64,000 bases of DNA, taken from the NCBI RefSeq assembly GCF_027942865.1, contig NC_134520.1, positions 38,091,681 through 38,155,680 on the forward strand. Reading direction: 5' to 3'. The translations under genes and the position numbers were made by a program. This DNA is from Odontesthes bonariensis (Eukaryota; Chordata; Actinopteri; Atheriniformes; Atherinopsidae). Below the pieces are notes generated by a model that saw only the letters and a program-made list of their open reading frames with translations, searched no databases and had not been told where the DNA came from. Positions 18,391 to 31,937 of this stretch are shown one piece after another (the first letter of the stretch is position 1; every line of letters begins with the position of its first letter).

Positions 18391-21300
18391 CTATTTCAGG
18401 TCCAGCACCATGCTGGCCGGGTTCTCCAGGTACTCCCGCCACAGGTTGGAGAAGCGGCACATGGTGGCGCCGTCGATGATGCGATGATCCGCCGACCAGC
18501 TGACGTTCATGATGTGAGCTCGGACCACCTGACCGCCGGCGTCGAACCGCGGCAACACCTGCGCACACAGGTGAGGCACGTTAGCAATAAACCTAAACAT
18601 CTGTTGATCTGTTAGGATTAATTTTGTTTGTAAATCTTTGTTTAAACCGGACCTGAAGGAGAGAGCTGCCAGTCCTGTTTCTCATTGGGTCCAATGAGTT
18701 CAGAACTCCTGTTTCTCGTTGGGTCCAATGAGTTCAGAACTCCCGTTTCTCATTGGGTCCAATGAGTTCAGAACTCCTGTTTCTCGTTGGGTCCAATGAG
18801 TTCAGAACTCCTCTTTTTCATTGGGTCCAATGAGTTCAGAACTCCCGTTTCTCGTTGGGTCCAATGAGTTCAGATCTCCTGTTTCTCGTTGGGTCCAATG
18901 AGTTCAGATCTCCCGTTTCTCATTGGGTCCAATGAGTTCAGAACTCCTCTTTCTCATTGGGTCCAATGAGTTCAGAACTCCCGTTTCTCGTTGGGTCCAA
19001 TGAGTTCAGATCTCCTGTTTCTCGTTGGGTCCAATGAGTTCAGATCTCCCGTTTCTCATTGGGTCCAATGAGTTCAGAACTCCCGTTTCTCATTGGGTCC
19101 AATGAGTTCAGAACTCCCGTTTCTCGTTGGGTCCAATGAGTTCAGATCTCCTGTTTCTCGTTGGGTCCAATGAGTTCAGAACTCCCGTTTCTCATTGGGT
19201 CCAATGAGTTCAGAACTCCCGTTTCTCGTTGGGTCCAATGAGTTCAGAACTCCTCTTTTTCATTGGGTCCAATGAGTTCAGATCTCCCGTTTCTCATTGG
19301 GTCCAATGAGTTCAGAACTCCCGTTTCTCATTGGGTCCAATGAGTTCAGAACTCCCGTTTCTCGTTGGGTCCAATGAGTTCAGATCTCCTGTTTCTCGTT
19401 GGGTCCAATGAGTTCAGAACTCCCGTTTCTCATTGGGTCCAATGAGTTCAGAACTCCCGTTTCTCGTTGGGTCCAATGAGTTCAGAACTCCTCTTTTTCA
19501 TTGGGTCCAATGAGTTCAGAACTCCCGTTTCTCGTTGGGTCCAATGAGTTCAGAACTCCTGTTTCTCGTTGGGTCCAATGAGTTCAGAACTCCCGTTTCT
19601 CGTTGGGTCCAATGAGTTCAGAACTCCCGTTTCTCGTTGGGTCCAATGAGTTCAGAACTCCCGTTTCTCGTTGGGTCCAATGAGTTCAGAACTCCCGTTT
19701 CTCGTTGGGTCCAATGAGTTCAGAACTCCCGTTTCTCGTTGGGTCCAATGAGTTCAGAACTCCCGTTTCTCATTGGGTCCAATGAGTTCAGAACTCCTCT
19801 TTTTCATTGGGTCCAATGAGTTCAGATCTCCTGTTTCTCGTTGGGTCCAATGAGTTCAGAACTCCCGTTTCTCGTTGGGTCCAATGAGTTCAGAACTCCC
19901 GTTTCTCGTTGGGTCCAATGAGTTCAGATCTCCTGTTTCTCATTGGGTCCAATGAGTTCAGAACTCCCGTTTCTCGTTGGGTCCAATGAGTTCAGAACTC
20001 CTCTTTTTCATTGGGTCCAATGAGTTCAGATCTCCTGTTTCTCGTTGGGTCCAATGAGTTCAGATCTCCTGTTTCTCATTGGGTCCAATGAGTTCAGAAC
20101 TCCTGTTTCTCGTTGGGTCCAATGAGTTCAGAACTCCCGTTTCTCATTGGGTCCAATGAGTTCAGAACTCCCGTTTCTCATTGGGTCCAATGAGTTCAGA
20201 ACTCCCGTTTCTCATTGGGTCCAATGAGTTCAGAAGTCCCGTTTCTCATTGGGTCCAATGAGTTCAGAACTCCTGTTTCTCATTGGGTCCAATGAGTTCA
20301 GATCTCCTGTTTCTCATTGGGTCCAATGAGTTCAGAACTCCCGTTTCTCGTTGGGTCCAATGAGTTCAGAACTCCCGTTTCTCATTGGGTCCAATGAGTT
20401 CAGAACTCCTCTTTTTCATTGGGTCCAATGAGTTCAGATCTCCTGTTTCTCGTTGGGTCCAATGAGTTCAGAACTCCCGTTTCTCATTGGGTCCAATGAG
20501 TTCAGAACTCCTCTTTTTCATTGGGTCCAATGAGTTCAGATCTCCTGTTTCTCGTTGGGTCCAATGAGTTCAGAACTCCCGTTTCTCGTTGGGTCCAATG
20601 AGTTCAGAACTCCTGTTTCTCATTGGGTCCAATGAGTTCAGAACTCCCGTTTCTCATTGGGTCCAATGAGTTCAGAAGTCCCGTTTCTCATTGGGTCCAA
20701 TGAGTTCAGAACTCCCGTTTCTCATTGGGTCCAATGAGTTCAGAAGTCCCGTTTCTCATTGGGTCCAATGAGTTCAGAACTCCTGTTTCTCATTGGGTCC
20801 AATGAGTTCAGAACTCCCGTTTCTCGTTGGGTCCAATGAGTTCAGAACTCCTCTTTTTCATTGGGTCCAATGAGTTCAGATCTCCTGTTTCTCGTTGGGT
20901 CCAATGAGTTCAGATCTCCTGTTTCTCATTGGGTCCAATGAGTTCAGAACTCCCGTTTCTCGTTGGGTCCAATGAGTTCAGAACTCCCGTTTCTCATTGG
21001 GTCCAATGAGTTCAGAACTCCTGTTTCTCATTGGGTCCAATGAGTTCAGAACTCCCGTTTCTCATTGGGTCCAATGAGTTCAGAAGTCCCGTTTCTCATT
21101 GGGTCCAATGAGTTCAGAAGTCCCGTTTCTCATTGGGTCCAATGAGTTCAGAACTCCCGTTTCTCATTGGGTCCAATGAGTTCAGATCTCCCGTTTCTCA
21201 TTGGGTCCAATGAGTTCAGATCTCCTGTTTCTCGTTGGGTCCAATGAGTTCAGAACTCCCGTTTCTCATTGGGTCCAATGAGTTCAGAACTCCTCTTTTT

Positions 21301-24300
21301 CATTGGGTCCAATGAGTTCAGATCTCCTGTTTCTCATTGGGTCCAATGAGTTCAGAACTCCTCTTTTTCATTGGGTCCAATGAGTTCAGATCTCCTGTTT
21401 CTCGTTGGGTCCAATGAGTTCAGAAGTCCCGTTTCTCATTGGGTCCAATGAGTTCAGAACTCCTGTTTCTCATTGGGTCCAATGAGTTCAGAACTCCTCT
21501 TTTTCATTGGGTCCAATGAGTTCAGATCTCCTGTTTCTCGTTGGGTCCAATGAGTTCAGAACTCCCGTTTCTCATTGGGTCCAATGAGTTCAGAACTCCT
21601 CTTTTTCATTGGGTCCAATGAGTTCAGATCTCCTGTTTCTCGTTGGGTCCAATGAGTTCAGAACTCCCGTTTCTCGTTGGGTCCAATGAGTTCAGAACTC
21701 CCGTTTCTCGTTGGGTCCAATGAGTTCAGAACTCCCGTTTCTCGTTGGGTCCAATGAGTTCAGAACTCCTCTTTTTCATTGGGTCCAATGAGTTCAGATC
21801 TCCTGTTTCTCATTGGGTCCAATGAGTTCAGAACTCCTGTTTCTCGTTGGGTCCAATGAGTTCAGAACTCCCGTTTCTCATTGGGTCCAATGAGTTCAGA
21901 ACTCCTGTTTCTCATTGGGTCCAATGAGTTCAGAACTCCCGTTTCTCATTGGGTCCAATGAGTTCAGAAGTCCCGTTTCTCATTGGGTCCAATGAGTTCA
22001 GAACTCCTGTTTCTCATTGGGTCCAATGAGTTCAGATCTCCTGTTTCTCATTGGGTCCAATGAGTTCAGAACTCCCGTTTCTCGTTGGGTCCAATGAGTT
22101 CAGAACTCCCGTTTCTCATTGGGTCCAATGAGTTCAGAAGTCCCGTTTCTCATTGGGTCCAATGAGTTCAGAACTCCCGTTTCTCATTGGGTCCAATGAG
22201 TTCAGATCTCCTGTTTCTCATTGGGTCCAATGAGTTCAGAACTCCCGTTTCTCGTTGGGTCCAATGAGTTCAGAACTCCCGTTTCTCGTTGGGTCCAATG
22301 AGTTCAGAACTCCCGTTTCTCATTGGGTCCAATGAGTTCAGAACTCCCGTTTCTCATTGGGTCCAATGAGTTCAGAACTCCCGTTTTTCATTGGGTCCAA
22401 TGAGTTCAGAACTCCCGTTTCTCATTGGGTCCAATGAGTTCAGAACTCCCGTTTCTCATTGGGTCCAATGAGTTCAGAACTCCCGTTTCTCATTGGGTCC
22501 AATGAGTTCAGAAGTCCCGTTTCTCGTTGGGTCCAATGAGTTCAGAACTCCCGTTTCTCGTTGGGTCCAATGAGTTCAGATCTCCCGTTTCTCGTTGGGT
22601 CCAATGAGTTCAGAACTCCCGTTTCTCATTGGATCCAATGAGTTCAGAACTCCTCTTTTTCATTGGGTCCAATGAGTTCAGAACTCCTTTTTCTCATTGG
22701 GTCCAATGAGTTCAGAACTCCCGTTTCTCGTTGGGTCCAATGAGTTCAGAACTCCCGTTTCTCGTTGGGTCCAATGAGTTCAGATCTCCCGTTTCTCGTT
22801 GGGTCCAATGAGTTCAGAACTCCCGTTTCTCATTGGATCCAATGAGTTCAGAACTCCTCTTTTTCATTGGGTCCAATGAGTTCAGAACTCCTCTTTTTCA
22901 TTGGGTCCAATGAGTTCAGAACTCCCGTTTCTCATTGGGTCCAATGAGTTCAGAACTCCTCTTTTTCGTTGGGTCCAATGAGTTCAGAACTCCCGTTTCT
23001 CATTGGGTCCAATGAGTTCAGAACTCCCGTTTCTCATTGGGTCCAATGAGTTCAGAACTCCTTTTTTTCGTTGGGTCCAATGAGTTCAGAACTCCTGTTT
23101 TTGGTTCAGGGTACAGAAACTTGTTTGCAGTAACTTGGGGTTGTTCTGTTTCTTGTTTTGGCCTCTGATGTTCCAGCCAACTGGACTGTAGGAGGAACCT
23201 GAGTTAGGAGCTCACCTGGATCTTTCCCAGTGCTCCGATGGCGACCTCTGGAGGAAGAATGACTGGTTTGGCGTACGTCCCTCCGATCTGGATAAAATCA
23301 CAAACACAAACTCATCTCATTCACAGGAGACGGAGGCGGTGTAGCTCCACCTCCTTTGATAATCTCAATGAGTGGTGGGACTCACCGATCCGATGTTGGA
23401 CAGCGTGAAGGTTCCCCCGGTCAGATCCGTGGTGCTCAGCTGGCCGGCAGAGCCCAGCGTCTGCAGGCGGTTCAACTCCTGGGCGACCTCGAACACGCTG
23501 AGCAGCTGAACGTTCTTCACGTTAGGAACCAGCAGACCCTGACTGGTGTCCATCGCCAGGCCGATGTTGTGAGACGCCTGCAGGACAGAGAGCGGTCTCA
23601 TCATCACCTCCAGAACAGCAGCAGCCGGTCCTGCCAAACACTGAGCTCACCTTGTAGGTGATGTTCTGGCAGCCTTCGTCTAATGAAGCATTCAGGATGG
23701 GGAAGTGGAGGAGACCAAGGGAGGCGGCCTGAGGACCAGGGAAACCACACCGTTAGGTTCTGGCCCAGTTAAAACCAACGCAGCGTTGCCTCTCACCACT
23801 TGGCCTCACCTTGATGAAGAAGGGCATGTAGCTGAGCTTCACCCCTCGGCTCTCAGCGATGGACCTCAGTTCTGATCTCAGAGCCACCAGGCGGCTGAGG
23901 TCTACCTCGTCACAGTAGCCAAAGTGAGGGATCTTCAGCGCCGCGGTCATCGTCCTCACCATCGCTTTGTGGAAACCTGCACACACAGATGACCCTTAAC
24001 CCCACAGGGACACTGAAACGCTGCAGAGTTCAGAGTCCTTAGTAGGGATGGGAATCAAAAACCGGTTCTTGTTGAGAACCGGTTCCCAGTGTTTCAATTC
24101 CTTGGAATCGTTTTGGCGATTTTGCAAACGATTCCCTTATCGATTCCAGTGGGCGCGAAGTCCAGCGCAGCCAGCAGCCAACAGTAAACATGGCGCCCAA
24201 GCGGTACAAACGCTCAAAGGTTTGGTTACACATCCCTAAAAAAGACGACAACAGGGCAACTTGCAAAGTGAATATTTCACCAAAGGGAGGAAATACTACC

Positions 24301-27300
24301 AACATGCAATAACTATGAATGAATGTCGCGTTTTCGATCCGCTCCGGACTAACGTTGGTGAATCTGAACCCAGCAACGTTAGCAACGTTAGCATGTCCTC
24401 GGCTAACACTGCAGGTAACTAACTAACTAACAAACACTGCCTATGATGTTAGCACCATTTGCCTCATTGTAAAAGCTGCTGTTAGTAACGGTTAAGGTTA
24501 AATGAATGCCTTCTCAGGCATTACATTTAGATGAAATCATGAGAGACAGAGCCTGACTGGCTCAGAGCCAGAGGCTGGTGGTACTACCCCCAGTTCACCT
24601 CTACCTCCAGCTTCTCCTTTCACCAGAGCAGGAAGAGTTCAATTACCCAGGCCAGGATAGACCAATGTGGACCTCACCGTTGTTGGGTTTGTGAGGTCAC
24701 GACTCGTGTTACTTCTAAACTAAACAAAGTTGATGCTAATCGACCGGTTTGTTGTCCTTTTTCTCCAAATGAGAATCGATAAGGGAACCGACAAAGAACC
24801 GAATCGTTAAGCAGAATCGAAAATGGAATTGGAATCCTAAAAATCTTATCAATTCCCATCCCTAGTCCTCAGTGAACTCACCTTTGAGTGGCTCCGTCAC
24901 ATCCTTGCCGGTGAAGACCGGTTTGGGTGTGGCGGGTGGAGGTTTAGCTGCCGTCTGAGCGCCCACGGGTTTGGCAGCAGGAGCGGCAGCGGCGGGGGCC
25001 GGACCCGGAGTCTGGATCTCCTGGAACGGGGCCGGGGGCAAGATGGCTCCGGTCTGCTTGGCCAGGAAGTTCAGGATGTCCTCCTTCAGGATCCGTCCGT
25101 CTTTCCCTGTCCCCACCACCTCACTGAGTTTTATCTGAGAGGACACACCGGCCGAGACAGAAGCTACTTACAGGGACACCGAGGACACGGAAACCAGACT
25201 AGGGTTGCAGAACTCCCGGAATTTTCAAAGACGGAAACTTTCCGTGGGAATTTAAGGGAATTAACGGGAAGTTATGGGAATAAACTGGGAATTTTCAAAA
25301 TTGAAGGTCGGCTCTTCTAGGGAACTTAAATATAGTTGAGGAAAGTATATTTTGGGCATAATCTTGACTAAAACAAACAGATGCCATTCCTCAATCACAT
25401 GCACGGAGCACACTGCTTACTGCATGGCTACTGAGACCACGCCCCCTACTGGCACTGTGCACGCCTCCATCACGTGCAGAAGAATGAGGGGGGTTAGGGG
25501 ATGGGTAATACTGAACCCAACACTCCTGTTTTTGTTCATCCACGAAACGAGTAATTAGAACGTGTTGTACTCCACTTACAAATAAATCTGTTGAAATATC
25601 TGTTGAAAACATTTTGTATGGATGTTTTCTTACGACTTCTGTTTATATTTATGCTTGGATATAATATATTCCCAGTTAGTTCTCTTAAATTCCCATTAGT
25701 TCCCTTAAATTCCCATTAGTTCCCATAATTCCCATGGAATGTTTCCAATATGGAATATATCCAAAATTCCCAAGCTTAACTTTCCCGAAATTTACCGGAC
25801 ATTTTCCGCCCCTTTGCAACCCAAAGTCTGACAGCAGACAGGCGGGAGGCAGACTCACGTTGTTCTCCATGGCGAGGCGCCGGACGGCGGGCGTAGCCTG
25901 GGTCTTCAGACCCTTGATTTCCTGGTGGGTGTGCTCCTCCCGGGCCATGGCCGGCGTCTCCACCACGTCCTCCTCCTGGATGACCTCTGAACGACAGTCA
26001 GACGTCAGCCTGATTCAGGTGACCTGGTTCAGGTGACCCGGCTCAGGTGACCCGGTTCGGGTGACCCGGTTCGGGTGACTTGGTTCGGGTGACCCGGCTC
26101 AGGTGACCCGGTTCGGGTGACCCGGTTCGGGTGACTTGGTTCAGGTGACCCGGCTCAGGTGACCCGGTTCGGGTGACCCGGTTCGGGTGACCCGGTTCAG
26201 GTTACCCGGTGTAGTTGCAGAACTACACAGTGAAACCAGATGCTGGAGACTCACCTGAGCGGGACTCCGTCTCGATGTCGACCAGCGGCGTGCCCACGAG
26301 CGCGGTGGCGTCCACATCGTAGTAGAGCTTCTTAATGACGCCGTCGTAGCGGCTGGTGATGGTGACGGATGCCTTGTCGCTCTGCACCTCGCAGATGCTG
26401 TCAAACTGAGACACTTTGTCGCCCTCCTTCACGTACCTGTGACAGGAAACACGCTAGCTTTAACGCTAGAAACACGCTAGCTTTAGCTCGCTATTCGGCT
26501 ACGTTCACAAAGCAGAAACAAGGGGCAGAAATGGGATTTTTTTTGCCCATTTCAGACCCGTATCACAGTGAACAGTCGCGCCGCATTTCATCCGACTTCC
26601 AGGTGTGTGTGTCTATAGCCCCTTTCACACTGCCGAATAACCCGCGTTTAATCCGCGAATTTAGCGTGTCCGCTGTTCCTTTCACACTGACGACACGGGC
26701 TGCCGCGTCAACTCGACTCGCCTTTCGACCCGCGTCGGACCCTAGTCTTTTTGCCGAGCCGAGTTTGGTGTGAACGCAATCGACGCGGGTCGGACGTGGG
26801 CGTGACGTGAGGAGTTTAAAAGACAGAATGGACAGCTGATTCAGAACAACAGCGACAGGTGAGGACAAGTTTCACTCTGTTTTAGCCTACATCAAGTTGG
26901 AGACATTTTTTAATATGGCCAACTGGGGAGACAAGGAGGTCCGCGAGCTCCCCAGCCTCCGAGCAGAGGACGTTATTTACCGCCACATTTCGGGGACTAT
27001 AGTGCTCTTGTATTCTCCGCATATGTTTTTCGGCGGCATCCCACGTTGTGACCATCCACACCCCGTAAAATAACATCTCCATGAACTGCATATACAATTG
27101 CAAAAATGAGTCTTCAAGGTGTATTTAGGCCTACCTCCGACGCATGGCTTGTGCCTACGTCATTGTACACGCCCAGCATTTTATGTGTTTCCTGTGACGC
27201 TCTGCCACTAGGCCACGCCCCCTGAACTCGGCTTCAGGCGACACGCGTCACCAACACGCCAAGCGTTCACATTGCTGACGCGGGTCAAAGGTGCAATTTG

Positions 27301-30300
27301 GACCCGCTAAGGTAGCGGGTCGCAGTGTGAAAGGGGCTTATGGTTCCAGGTGTGTGTGTCTGTGGTTCCAGGTGTGTGTGTCTGTGGTTCCAGGTGTGTG
27401 TGTCTGTGGTTCCAGGTGTGTGTGTCTGTGGTTCCAGGTGTGTGTGTCTGTGGTTCCAGGTGTGTGTGTCTGTGGTTCCAGGTGTGTGTGTTTCCACGTA
27501 CCACTCCTTCACCGTCACCTCCATGATTCCCTCTCCGATGTCTGACAGTTTGAACTGGACGATGGGTCCTCGACACGCTGCCGAAAGCACAACGGTGACA
27601 TCATTACTGTTTGATGACATCATTACCGTTTAATGACATCAGACCTAATGCACAACAGGTTTCATATCCACTGAACACCTGCCAGGTGGGCGGGGCTTAC
27701 CGGTGGCGCTGTGCAGCGACCTGCTGCTGAACATCTGGAGGTTTCTGTCCCAGGTGAAGGCGAGCGGCTGCAGGGTTCTGTTGGACCTGAAGCTCTGGAG
27801 CCGGAAACATCGGCGGCGGTACTGTTGACTCAGCTGCCGGGGAGAGGACACAGAGGTCACACAGAGGTCAGAGGACAGACAGAGGTCAGAGGACAGACAG
27901 AGGTCACACAGAGGACACAGAGGACACAGAGGTCACACAGAGGTCAGAGGACAGACAGAGGTCAGAGGACAGACAGAGGTCACACAGAGGACACAGAGGA
28001 CACAGAGGACACAGAGGTCACACAGAGGTCAGAGGACAGACAGAGGTCAGACAGAGGACACAGAGGTCACACAGAGGTCACACAGAGGTCAGAGGACAGA
28101 CAGAGGTCACACAGAGGACACAGAGGACAGACAGAGGTCACACAGAGGACACAGAGGTCACACAGAGGTCAGAGGACAGACAGAGGTCAGACAGAGGACA
28201 CAGAGGTCAGAGGACAGACAGAGGTCACACAGAGGACACAGAGGACACAGAGGACACAGAGGTCACACAGAGGTCAGAGGACAGACAGAGGTCACACAGA
28301 GGACAGACAGAGGTCACACAGAGGACAGACAGAGGTCACACAGAGGTCAGAGGACAGACAGAGGTCAGACAGAGGTCAGAGGACAGACAGAGGTCAGAGG
28401 TCACACAGAGGTCAGAGGACAGACAGAGGTCACACAGAGGACAGACAGAGGTCACACAGAGGTCAGAGGACAGACAGAGGTCACACAGAGGACAGACAGA
28501 GGTCACACAGAGGTCAGAGGACAGACAGAGGTCACACAGAGGTCAGAGGACAGACAGAGGTCACACAGAGGACAGACAGAGGTCAGAACCATCACCTGAA
28601 CCCGTCTGTTCTGGTTGTTGACCCTGTAAGGCTTAAAACTCTCCTTTTTTTTTTTAATGCTGGTTCCCGCCGATGCGGCAGACGTAGGGCGTCCTTAACC
28701 TAACCGACCAATCATAGCGAACTGTGCGTCGTGACACTTTCTTACACGCCTCCATGTTGTGTTTGTAAAAACTTAGAAAACGCATGGACAGCCATGGCTG
28801 AAAGCCAAGCCGACGAGCTGGTGAAGAAGAGGAAATCCACCTCTGTAATTTGGAATTGGTTCGGGGTTTCTTCTACCCTAACCCACTGCTGCTGGTCCAC
28901 ATCAGGAATGGGAACAGCAGCAGCGGCACCATGCACAGCACATAGCGGCGCACGGGAGAAACTCACGGCCAGCAGCAGCACTCTGGGTCGGATGAGGAAA
29001 CCGCTAGCTCGTAAGCTAACTACGGTGCAAGAGAAAAGGGATGCACCGCGACCGTGACAAACATTACACAGCTGGAAAGTATTCCTTTAGGGCGCTCTGG
29101 TGACGGCAGTGCGTGACTGTGGCTGCAGTAAATGAACATGCAGCGTTGCTCATCTGTTGCTAAATGGCATCATGAGGTGGAGTCAAGTCGTCATCAGAGG
29201 TTCGTTTTTCTGTTTCCGGTTGCTTCACTCTCACTGTGTCAGATGTCATTAATTAGATCATTATTTTTCATCTTGAATTGGGTTACAGTTGAATTACAAT
29301 GTGTTCACTGCCAAATTCTTTCTTTTACTCCTTAGCTCTTCTGTGGTTCAGCATGTCGACTTAACTCTACTGTAATTGGTCTTTTTTTTTTGGATGGAAG
29401 ATCGTGATAAAAAATCGAAATCGTGATTTTATGCAAAAAAATCGTGATACAACATTTTTCCCATATCGCCCACCCCTGCCCTGAAACATCCCATAGTTAA
29501 GCTGCTATAGGCCCAGCCTGCTGGGGGAGCTCCCATGATGCACCTCTCCATGAACATGTGACATCATTGTTGTCATTAACTTGTGTTTCTCTGGCTGTGT
29601 TCGAAACCGCATACTTCTCCTACTACTCCTACTAACTTTAACTTTTTTTAAGTTCCCGGATGCATACTAGATTCTCCTAAATGTTGGGTATGCATCATGA
29701 GGTTACTACTCATACTCAAACTACCCAAGATGCAACGTAACGTGACGTCGCCGATCGTCATTTCCTGTCAAAACGGCAGTTTCAAGCTAGCTACAACGAG
29801 GGTAGGTTCACTTCCTGTTTTCAAAACAAAAGCACCAATTGTATGGTAATGGCTTTCCCTGTGATAAAAGGCAACGGGTATTTTATTTTGTGAAAATAAC
29901 AGGAAGTGCGTTAGCTCACTGCGGCTAGCTTTAGTAGCGCCGAATTCGTGGGAACAAAATGGTAAACAGCCGGTATTTTGTCAGGTTTTCAACACGTTGG
30001 GGATCTAAACGACTACTTTCTCTCCTGAAAATGTTTCAAATGTTGCTAAAGTTTACAGAGTTTAGAGCTTAAGAGAAATCAGCTTCAGGCCGGCTGATTT
30101 CGGCTCAGGCAGGAGCGAAATGCATTGTGGGTAAACTCTCTGCATACTGTCTGATCGAGAAGTATGTAGTATGTAGTATGTAAGTATGTAATATGCAGTA
30201 TGTAGTATGCAGTATGCAGTATGTAGTATGTAATATGCAGTATGTAGTATGCAGTATGTAGTATGTAAGTATGTAAGTATGTAGTATGTAATATGCAGTA

Positions 30301-31903
30301 TGCAGTATGCAGTATGTAGTATGTAGTATGTAATATGCAGTATGTAGTATGCAGTATGCAGTATGTAGTATGTAGTATGCAGTATGCAGTATGTAGTATG
30401 CAGTATGTAGTATGCAGTATGTAGTATGTAAGTATGTAAGTATGTAAGTATGCAGTATGTAAGTATGTAAGTATGCAGTATGTAAGTATGTAGTATGCAG
30501 TATGTAAGTATGTAGTATGCAGTATGTAGTATGCAGTATGTAAGTATGTAAGTATGCAGTATGCAGTATGTAGTATGTAGTATGTAGTATGCAGTATGTA
30601 AGTATGTAAGTATGCAGTATGTAGTATGTAGTATGCAGTATGTAGTATGCAGTATGTAGTATGTAAGTATGTAAGTATGCAGTATGCAGTATGTAGTATG
30701 TAAGTATGCAGTATGTAGTATGCAGTATGTAAGTATGTAAGTATGCAGTATGCAGTATGCAGTATGTAGTATGCAGTATGTAGTATGCAGTATGTAGTAT
30801 GCAGTATGCAGTATGCAGTATGTAAGTATGTAGTATGTAGTATGCAGTATGTAGTATGCAGTATGCAGTTTGTAGTATGCAGTATGTAGTATGCAGTATG
30901 TAAGTATGTAGTATGTAGTATGCAGTATGTAGTATGCAGTATGCAGTATGTAAGTATGTAGTATGCAGTATGTAGTATGCAGTATGTAGTATGCAGTATG
31001 CAGTATGTAGTATGCAGTATGCAGTATGTAAGTATGTAGTATGCAGTATGTAGTATGCAGTATGCAGTATGCAGTATGTAGTATGCAGTATGTAGTATGC
31101 AGTATGCAGTATGTAGTATGCAGTATGTAGTATGCAGTATGTAGTATGCAGTATGTAGTATGTAGTATGCAGTATGCAGTATGTAAGTATGTAGTATGCA
31201 GTATGTAGTATGTAGTATGTAGTATGCAGTATGTAGTATGCAGTATGCAGTATGTAAGTATGTAGTATGCAGTATGTAGTATGCAGTATGTAGTATGTAG
31301 TATGTAGTATGCAGTATGTAGTATGCAGTATGTAAGTATGTAGTATGCAGTATGTAGTATGTAGTATGTAGTATGTAGTATGCAGTATGTAGTATGCAGT
31401 ATGCAGTATGTAGTATGCAGTATGTAGTATGCAGTATGTAGTATGTAGTATGCAGTATGCAGTATGTAAGTATGTAGTATGCAGTATGCAGTATGCAGTA
31501 TGTAGTATGCAGTATGTAAGTATGTAGTATGCAGTATGTAGTATGCAGTATGTAGTATGCAGTATGTAGTATGCAGTATGTAGTATGTAGTATGCAGTAT
31601 GTAGTATGCAGTATGTAGTATGCAGTATGCAGTATGTAGTATGCAGTATGCAGTATGTAGTATGCAGTATGCAGTATGCAGTATGTAGTATGCAGTATGT
31701 AGTATGCAGTATGCAGTATGTAGTATGCAGTATGCAGTATGTAGTATGCAGTATGTAGTATGTAGTATGCAGTATGTAGTATGCAGTATGCAGTATGTAG
31801 TATGCAGTATGCAGTATGCAGTATGTAGTATGCAGTATGTAGTATGCAGTATGCAGTATGTAGTATGCAGTATGTAGTATGTAGTATGTAGTATGTAGTA
31901 TGT

Positions 31904-31937
<34 letters not shown>

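Noticed and set aside
27711..28703. 330-codon plus-strand ORF with [10 protein letters not shown] repeats
   Set aside because: Antisense to dbt exon 2 and then pure CAGAGG repeat.
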